Assembly: GCF_013113715.1 (NCBI RefSeq)
Contig: NZ_CP053344.1
Coordinates: forward strand, 1,178,001-1,242,000
Length of the DNA: 64,000 nt
DNA from: Herbiconiux sp. SALV-R1
GTDB taxonomy: Bacteria; Actinomycetota; Actinomycetes; Actinomycetales; Microbacteriaceae
Direction of reading: 5' to 3'
Both the position numbers and the translations under genes were made by a program. Position 1 is the stretch's first letter, and every line of letters starts with the position of its first letter. Positions 58,486-64,000 of this stretch are shown piece after piece. The notes under the pieces were generated by a model. That model had not been told where the DNA came from, made no database searches, and saw nothing but the letters and a program-made list of their open reading frames with translations.

Positions 58486-58506
58486 TGGACAGTGTACACA
58501 TGTCCA
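58486..58506. promoter_or_regulatory. inverted repeat upstream of the second TetR gene
   Basis: TGGACA and TGTCCA flank nine bases that contain the palindrome GTGTACAC. It is about 70 bases upstream of the TetR ATG. Size and symmetry fit a TetR-family operator for autoregulation. Confidence 0.6.
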
Positions 58507-58575
58507 TGACGATGCATGCGTTCTGACCCGCGGAGGGCGCCGCTTGCCGCCACCGGCACCTCGCCCCGGCGGGGC

Positions 58576-60735
58576 TCACTGGGCGTCGGCGATGGCGTTC
58601 AGCACCAGCACGGCGGAGTCGTTCGCGCCGATGGCGTACTCGTTCGTCTCGTCCTCGGCGCACAGCTGGCCGGTGGCGATCTCCTCGATCTCGTCGACCA
58701 GCGACCGCACCGAACGCAGCTCACCCTGGAGCGTCGCCGCCGAGACGTTGCGCGAGGCCTGCAGCTCGGTGAGGGAGTCGCTCAGCTGCTCGCGGTCGGC
58801 GAGGGCGATGGCGGCGTCGGAGAGGGCGCGGTCGCGCTCGTCGGCGAGCACGCCGATCTCGCTGCGTGCGTCGGCCAGCTCGCGCTCGAGCGCCGCGATG
58901 TCGGGGGAGGTGGCGCTCGCCGCGCCGTTCGGGCCCTGAGCGCTCGCCGCTTCGCGGGCTTCCGCGAGCTCGTGCTCGAGCTCGGCGACGCGGGCTCGCG
59001 CCTCGAGCAGCTCGAGGTCGCCGCCGAAGGCCTCGGGGTCGGCGGCCGCGCCGGCCGATCGCTCGCGCTCGAGCTCGGCGACGCGGGCTCGGGCCGCCTC
59101 GAGCTCGGCCGGGTCGCCCGCCGACGCGAGGGCATCGGCGAGCTCCGACTCGAGCTGGGCCACCCGGGCCTCGGCCGCGTCGAGCGCCGTCGTGTCTGCG
59201 GCGGCGCGGTGCGCCTCGGCGAGTTCGATCTCGAGTTCGGCGACGCGGGCTGCCGCGGCCGCCTCGGCGGCCTCGCCCCCGCCCACCGACTCGCTGGCGC
59301 CGAGTCGCGCCTCGGCGAGTTCCGCCTCGAGCACGGCGACCCTGGCCTCCGCCTCCTCGAGTGCCGCGGTGTCGGAGGCCGCGGCCCGCGCCTCGGCGAG
59401 CTCGGCCTCCAGCTCGGCCACCCGGGCGTCGTGGGCCGCCTCGGCCTCCTGGGCCGCGCCGAGCTCGCTCTCGAGCTCGGCGACGCGGGTGCGGGCGGCG
59501 GTGAGCGCGTCATCGCCGTCGGCGGCCTCGGCGGCCTCGGCGGTGATGGCGGCGAGGGCTGCGGCGTGCTCGGCGCGCAGCTGATCGCTGCGGGCGTCGC
59601 TGTCGGCGAGGGCCGCGCGGTGCTCGGCGCCGAGCTGCTCGGCGAGCTGCTCCCGCTCGGCGAGGGCGGCGAGGTGGTCGGACTCGAGCTGGGCGCGCTC
59701 GGCGGCGAGCCGCTCGATCTCGCTCTGCGACGCCTGGCGCTGCTCCTCGGCGGCGGCGGCGGCCGCGCTCCGCAGCTGGTCGACCTCGGCGGCATGGGCG
59801 GCCTGCAGCTGCTCGATCTCGGCGGCGTGGGCGGCGCGCAGCTGCTCCAGCTCAGCCGCGTGCGAGGCCTGGAGCTGTTCATCGTGGGCGCGCAGCGCAT
59901 CCGATTCGCTGGCGTGCCCGGCCCGCAGCTGCTCGGTCTCGGTCTGGTGGGCAAACCGCAGCTCGTCGAGCTGGGTCTGGTGGGCGGTCGACATCTGCTC
60001 GAGCTGGGCCGCGTGCGAGGCGGAGAGCTGCTCGAGCTGGGCCGCGTGCGAGCTGGAGAGCTGCTCGAGCTGGGCCGCGTGGGCGGCGTGCAGCCCGGCG
60101 ACCTGGTTCTCGTAGCCCGCAACGGTGGCCTGCTGCTCCTGGGTGAGCCGGGTCGTGGTGTCGGCGAGCTGGGTCTGCAGCGCTCCGGTCTCGGCGGCCA
60201 GCTGGGCGGTGAGCGCGCCGGTCTGTGCGGCGAGTTCCGCCTGCATCCGTGCCGTCTCGTCGGCGAGCTGCGCGCGCAGGGCGTTGGTCTCGCCGATCAG
60301 GCGTTCGTGAAGGGCGGCGAGCTCGGCCTCGCGCTGCGCGAGGGTCGCCGCGGTCGAGTCGAGGCGCGCCTGGGTGTCTTCGTAGCGGGCGGTCATCTCG
60401 GTGAGGCGGTCGCGGGTGGCGGCGAGCTCGCGCTCGGCGTCGAGGCGGGCGGTGTCGCGCAGGCGCCGGTCGTCGATGACGAGACCGAGCTGCGAGCGGA
60501 TGATCTCGAGCGGGTCGTCGTCGCCCTCCACCTCTTCGGCGGGGACGATCTCGGGCGCCTCGTAGGCGGGGTGCGCGGTGGGGTCGATGAAGTGGTGACG
60601 GTACAGCTCGTCGACGATCGCCTCGTAGCGCTCGCGGAACTCGGGGGTGCCGATCTTGAGCGAGGCGCCCACGAAGGCCAGCGCGGTGCGGTCGCGCCGG
60701 CTCAGGGTGTATTCGGTCGTGGTGGCGTCGGACAT
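58576..60735 (-). CDS. long coiled-coil protein with hendecad repeats
   Basis: A 719-residue, acidic, alanine/glutamate-rich protein. The first ~85 residues are globular (TALAFVGASLKIGTPEFRERYEAIVDELYRHHFID). Residues ~90-640 are an almost continuous coiled coil. One part consists of about ten 11-residue repeats like SHAAQLEQLSA, AHQTETEQLRA, AHAAEIEQLQA. Another has ~25-35 residue repeats with ARVAELEAELAEA. The last ~80 residues are again non-repetitive. No membrane segment. Such length suggests a cytoskeletal or cell-pole scaffold or a structural chromosome protein; no family match is certain. TAACCT (60801-60796, minus strand) may be its -10 box. Confidence 0.85.
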   Translation of the reverse strand: MSDATTTEYTLSRRDRTALAFVGASLKIGTPEFRERYEAIVDELYRHHFIDPTAHPAYEAPEIVPAEEVEGDDDPLEIIRSQLGLVIDDRRLRDTARLDAERELAATRDRLTEMTARYEDTQARLDSTAATLAQREAELAALHERLIGETNALRAQLADETARMQAELAAQTGALTAQLAAETGALQTQLADTTTRLTQEQQATVAGYENQVAGLHAAHAAQLEQLSSSHAAQLEQLSASHAAQLEQMSTAHQTQLDELRFAHQTETEQLRAGHASESDALRAHDEQLQASHAAELEQLRAAHAAEIEQLQAAHAAEVDQLRSAAAAAAEEQRQASQSEIERLAAERAQLESDHLAALAEREQLAEQLGAEHRAALADSDARSDQLRAEHAAALAAITAEAAEAADGDDALTAARTRVAELESELGAAQEAEAAHDARVAELEAELAEARAAASDTAALEEAEARVAVLEAELAEARLGASESVGGGEAAEAAAAARVAELEIELAEAHRAAADTTALDAAEARVAQLESELADALASAGDPAELEAARARVAELERERSAGAAADPEAFGGDLELLEARARVAELEHELAEAREAASAQGPNGAASATSPDIAALERELADARSEIGVLADERDRALSDAAIALADREQLSDSLTELQASRNVSAATLQGELRSVRSLVDEIEEIATGQLCAEDETNEYAIGANDSAVLVLNAIADAQ

Positions 60736-60858
60736 GATGCTCCTACTGGCCTCGCGGGTGGGGGGCTGCCGCTGTCGTCGCGGCTCGTCGCATCAAGGTT
60801 AGTCGCCTCGCGGGCGGGAACGGTCAGGGTTCTCGCAAGCTCGGTCGACAGGCGTCGT

Positions 60859-61284
60859 TCAGGGCTCCCGGGTGCCGCGCAGGCGCTCGATCTCGCGTCG
60901 GTCGCGCTTGGTGGGCCGCCCCGCACCGCGGTCGCGCACCGGCACGAAGGCCACCGCCTCGCGCGGCGGGGGCGGGGGAGTGAGGTCGACGAAGCACTCG
61001 GCGGCGGCCACCGCGGAACCCCGCTTGGTGGCGAGGGCGCGCACGGTGAGGATGCGGTCGAAACCCGAGATGCGCGCCCGCACCTCGTCGCCGGGGCGCA
61101 CGGTCTGCGCGGCCTTCGCCGTCGTGCCGTTGAGCTTGACGTGCCCGGCCCGGCACGCCGTGGTGGCGGCCGAGCGGGTCTTGTACACGCGCACGGCCCA
61201 GAGCCAGCTGTCGAGGCGCACGCCGGTGGGCGCGTTCGCGCCGGGGGCCGCGTTCGCGTTCGACTTGTTCACACCCGGGGCCAT
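60859..61284 (-). CDS. S4-domain RNA-binding protein, Hsp15 type
   Basis: A 141-residue protein with an S4 RNA-binding domain (RLDSWLWAVRVYKTRSAATTACRAGHVKLNGTTAKAA) near residues 20-60, a beta-rich rest and a basic C-terminus (GRPTKRDRREIERLRG). The layout is that of Hsp15, which rescues stalled large ribosomal subunits. The ATG at 61284 is taken because upstream in-frame codons run into the divergent helicase promoter. A GTG four codons later is an alternative. Confidence 0.88.
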   Translation of the reverse strand: MAPGVNKSNANAAPGANAPTGVRLDSWLWAVRVYKTRSAATTACRAGHVKLNGTTAKAAQTVRPGDEVRARISGFDRILTVRALATKRGSAVAAAECFVDLTPPPPPREAVAFVPVRDRGAGRPTKRDRREIERLRGTREP

Positions 61285-61347
61285 CTCGAAAGTCTTCCAC
61301 AGCCTGGGCTGCAGAGTCGGGCGAGACGGATGCGCGCCTAGGCTGAT

Positions 61348-63888
61348 GTGGTGCCCCTCACCGCTGTCTCCTCCCCGCCCGCGATGCCCTCGCCCTTCGA
61401 CCCCGACGAGGCGTACGAGGCGTTCGCGAGCTGGGCGGCCGAGCGCGGTACACCGCTCTACCCCGCTCAAGACGAGTCGCTGGTGGCCATCGTGTCGGGG
61501 GAGAACGTCATCCTCTCCACCCCCACCGGCACGGGCAAGTCGCTCGTGGCGGTCGCGGCGCACGCGGTCGCGCTGGCGAAGGGGGAGCGCAGCTACTACA
61601 CCGCACCCATCAAGGCCCTCGTGTCGGAGAAGTTCTTCGACCTGGTCGAGATCTTCGGCGCCGCGAACGTGGGAATGGTCACGGGCGACTCGTCGGTGAA
61701 CCCCGAGGCGCCGATCGTCTGCGCCACCGCCGAGATCCTCGCCAACCTCGCTCTGCGGCACGGGCCGGAGACCCCCGTGGGCCAGGTCGTGATGGACGAG
61801 TTCCACTTCTACGCCGAGGCCGATCGCGGGTGGGCCTGGCAGACGCCGCTGCTCACCCTGCCGCGCGCCCAGTTCGTGCTCATGTCGGCGACGCTCGGCG
61901 ACGTCGACTGGCTCGCCACCGACCTCTCCCGTCGTACCGGCCGGGAGACCACCGTCATCACGGGGGTCTCCCGCCCGGTGCCGCTCAGCTACAGCTACGC
62001 CACCACGCCCATCCAGGAGACCGTGGAGGAGCTGCTGCAGACGCATCGCGCGCCGGTGTACATCGTGCACTTCAGCCAGCTGGCCGCCGTCGAGCGGGCG
62101 CAGGCGCTGTCGAGCATCTCGGTGGCCAGCCGGGCGCAGCGCGACGAGATCGCCGAGCTGATCGGCCCGTTCCGGTTCACCACCGCCTTCGGCAAGACGC
62201 TGTCGCGGCTCATCAGGATGGGCATCGGGGTGCACCACGCGGGAATGCTGCCGAAGTACCGCAGGCTCGTCGAGCGGCTGGCGCAGCGCGGTCTGCTGCG
62301 GGTCATCTGCGGCACCGACACGCTGGGTGTGGGCATCAACGTGCCCATCCGCACCGTGCTCCTCTCGGCCCTCACCAAGTTCGACGGCACCCGCATGCGG
62401 CAGCTCACAGCGCGCGAGTTCCACCAGATCGCCGGCCGGGCGGGTCGGGCCGGCTTCGACACGGCGGGCACCGTCGTGGTGCAGGCGCCCGAGCACGAGA
62501 CCGAGAACCTCAAGGCGCTCGCGAAGCTCGGCGACGACCCGAAGAAGCGGCGCAAGTTCGTGCGCAAGAAGGCGCCGGAGGGGTTCGTGTCGTGGGGCGA
62601 GCCGAGCTTCGAGAAGCTCATCGCCGCCCAACCCGAGAAGCTCACCTCGCAGTTCCGCGTCACGCACGCGATGGTGCTCAACACCATCGCCAGAGGCGGC
62701 GACGTGGTGGCGAACATGCGCGCGCTGCTCGAAGACAACCACGAGCCCCGCGCCCGCCAGCGCGAGCTGCTGCGCCAGGCGCTCGCCATCTACCGCACGC
62801 TCCGCACCGCGGGGGTGGTCGAGCAGGTCACCGACGCCACCACCAGGCAGACCGTCATCAGGCTCACCGTCGACCTGCAGCCGAACTTCGCCCTCAACCA
62901 GCCGCTGTCGCCGTTCGCCCTCGCGGTGTACGAGCTGCTCGACGAGGAGTCGCCCGTCTTCGCGCTCGACGTGGTGTCGGTCACCGAGGCCATCCTCGAC
63001 GATCCGCGGCCGGTGCTCTCGGCGCAGCAGTTCGTGGCGCGGGGCGAGGCGGTCGCGGCGATGAAGGCCGAGGGGCTCGACTACGACCAGCGCATGGAGC
63101 TGCTCGACGAGGTCACCCACCCGAAGCCGCTGGAGGGCCTCCTCGGCGAGGCCTTCGCCACCTACCGCGCGTCGCAGCCGTGGATCGGCGACTTCGACAT
63201 CTCGCCGAAGTCGGTCGTGCGCGACATGTACGAGCGGGCGATGTCGTTCGGCGAGTACATCGCGTTCTACCGTCTCGCCCGGTCGGAGGGCTTGGTGCTG
63301 CGCTACCTCTCCGACGCCTACCGCACCCTGCGCTCCACGGTGCCCGACGAGCTGAAGAGCGACGACCTGGTCGACCTCATCGAGTGGCTCGGCGAGCTGG
63401 TGCGCCAGACCGACTCCAGCGTGCTCGACGAGTGGGAGGCCCTGGTCGACCCCGAGGCGGTCGCCGCGGCCGCCGAGCACGAGGAGGAGGCGCCCATCGT
63501 GCCGCCGGCCCCGAAGCTGCTCACGTCGAACCCCCGGGCGTTCCGCATCCTGGTGCGCAACGAGCTGTTCCGCCGGGTGACCCTCGCCGCCCGCGAGGCG
63601 TGGGAGGAGCTCGGCGAGCTCGATGCCGCTTCGGGGTTCGGAGCCGATCGCTGGGCAACGGCGATGGACGCGTACTACGACATGCACGACTCCCTCGGCA
63701 TCGGCCCGCACGCGCGCAGCGGCGCCCTCCTCATCCTCGAGGAGGAGCCCGCCGTCTGGCGCGCCCGCCAGATCTTCGACGACCCCGCCGGTGACCACGA
63801 CTGGGGCATCGCCGCCGAGATCGACCTCGCCGCCTCCAACGACGCGGGCGCCGCGGTCGTCCGCATCCTCGCCGTCGACCAGCTCTGA
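61348..63888 (+). CDS. Ski2-like DExH helicase with DUF3516
   Basis: An 846-residue helicase. Motif I is TPTGTGKS near residue 57, motif II is DEFH, motif III MSAT, and motif VI HQIAGRAGRAG. The C-terminal 350 residues are DUF3516. It resembles RNA helicases of the Ski2/Mtr4 class that are conserved in actinobacteria, and a role in RNA turnover is likely but not established. The gene starts with GTG at 61348 or 61351; TAGGCT (61339-61344) lies just before, so the message is probably leaderless. An ATG at 61384 is another possibility. Confidence 0.93.
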   Translation: MVPLTAVSSPPAMPSPFDPDEAYEAFASWAAERGTPLYPAQDESLVAIVSGENVILSTPTGTGKSLVAVAAHAVALAKGERSYYTAPIKALVSEKFFDLVEIFGAANVGMVTGDSSVNPEAPIVCATAEILANLALRHGPETPVGQVVMDEFHFYAEADRGWAWQTPLLTLPRAQFVLMSATLGDVDWLATDLSRRTGRETTVITGVSRPVPLSYSYATTPIQETVEELLQTHRAPVYIVHFSQLAAVERAQALSSISVASRAQRDEIAELIGPFRFTTAFGKTLSRLIRMGIGVHHAGMLPKYRRLVERLAQRGLLRVICGTDTLGVGINVPIRTVLLSALTKFDGTRMRQLTAREFHQIAGRAGRAGFDTAGTVVVQAPEHETENLKALAKLGDDPKKRRKFVRKKAPEGFVSWGEPSFEKLIAAQPEKLTSQFRVTHAMVLNTIARGGDVVANMRALLEDNHEPRARQRELLRQALAIYRTLRTAGVVEQVTDATTRQTVIRLTVDLQPNFALNQPLSPFALAVYELLDEESPVFALDVVSVTEAILDDPRPVLSAQQFVARGEAVAAMKAEGLDYDQRMELLDEVTHPKPLEGLLGEAFATYRASQPWIGDFDISPKSVVRDMYERAMSFGEYIAFYRLARSEGLVLRYLSDAYRTLRSTVPDELKSDDLVDLIEWLGELVRQTDSSVLDEWEALVDPEAVAAAAEHEEEAPIVPPAPKLLTSNPRAFRILVRNELFRRVTLAAREAWEELGELDAASGFGADRWATAMDAYYDMHDSLGIGPHARSGALLILEEEPAVWRARQIFDDPAGDHDWGIAAEIDLAASNDAGAAVVRILAVDQL

Positions 63889-64000
63889 CCTGCCCGGGTG
63901 GCGGGTGAGCGGATGACCTACCCGGGTGGCGGGTCGGCGGGCTGACTTGCCCGGGTGGCGCGTCAGCGGATGACCTGCCGCGTGCCGGCTCAGCGGGCGA
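63886..64000. repeat. 28-29-bp tandem repeats at the window edge
   Basis: Starting at the helicase stop codon, four imperfect units of TGACCTGCCCGGGTGGCG type follow each other with 28-29 base period up to the end of the window. The first unit contains the stop codon. Nothing coding is visible; the array may go on beyond the window. Confidence 0.75.

Noticed and set aside
58516-61341. A 941-residue open frame on the plus strand opposite the coiled-coil gene
   Set aside because: It mirrors the GAG/CTC-rich repeats of the coiled coil and reads as glycine/leucine/arginine repeats without a fold, ribosome site or family. It is a shadow.
60859-63798. A 979-residue minus-strand frame covering the helicase
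   Set aside because: Only the last 141 residues (S4 protein) are real; the rest is antisense to the helicase and arginine/histidine-rich noise.

Overview
The window is very GC-rich (about 70% by eye) and gene-dense. Its actinobacterial marks are GTG starts, many 4-bp start/stop overlaps, likely leaderless starts, a mycofactocin locus, a DUF222/13E12 HNH protein and a DUF3516 Ski2-like helicase. Family content suggests Microbacteriaceae, perhaps near Herbiconiux or Subtercola; this is inference. I see no rRNA, tRNA, CRISPR array, insertion sequence, prophage or replication origin.

Layout. 0-2.5 kb: an LssY-C membrane protein and a methyltransferase. 2.5-12.5 kb: a mycofactocin locus. mftG and mftR run leftward. 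mftA, mftB, mftC, three tandem mycofactocin-type short-chain dehydrogenases, a MoxR-like ATPase and a VWA protein run rightward, then mftD. mftE and mftF are absent from the window. The mftR/mftA gap and the region before mftD share a near-palindrome placed just upstream of a -10 box, a candidate MftR operator pair. 12.7-19.5 kb: secreted GH5 cellulase with CBM2, geranylgeranyl-reductase-like flavoprotein, MpaB/DUF2236 oxygenase, orphan ABC ATPase, lytic transglycosylase. 19.5-20 kb: intergenic hairpin repeats. 20-25 kb: protealysin-like protease with emfourin inhibitor, Ada-AlkA plus Ogt alkylation repair, an LLM flavoprotein. 25-34.5 kb: stress, ligase, hydrolase and repair genes, SQR-like flavoprotein, NAD synthetase. 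34.5-42.1 kb: a LacI-controlled sugar locus (GH2, regulator, ABC importer, GH1). 42-49 kb: FHA protein, HNH protein, large membrane protein, quinone-oxidoreductase-like and YdeI-like proteins.

49.4-57.0 kb is the part I find most interesting: a divergent cluster that looks like an aerobic ether-lipid pathway. Rightward are a reductase, a PlsC-type acyltransferase and an alkyl-DHAP synthase, all overlapping. Leftward are a ferritin-like protein that has lost metal ligands, a fatty acyl reductase fused to a HAD phosphatase, and a ferritin-like protein with an intact acyl-ACP-desaturase-type diiron site. A 21-bp inverted repeat lies between the two arms. Two TetR genes follow, then a long coiled-coil protein, an S4 RNA-binding protein and the helicase.

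How the genes may work together: the mycofactocin locus would make a peptide-derived redox cofactor for its own dehydrogenases. The lipid cluster would supply fatty alcohol (acyl reductase), put it on DHAP (acyltransferase, then alkyl-DHAP synthase), reduce the ketone (dehydrogenase), and perhaps modify the chain with the diiron protein. These roles rest on family resemblance and gene order only.
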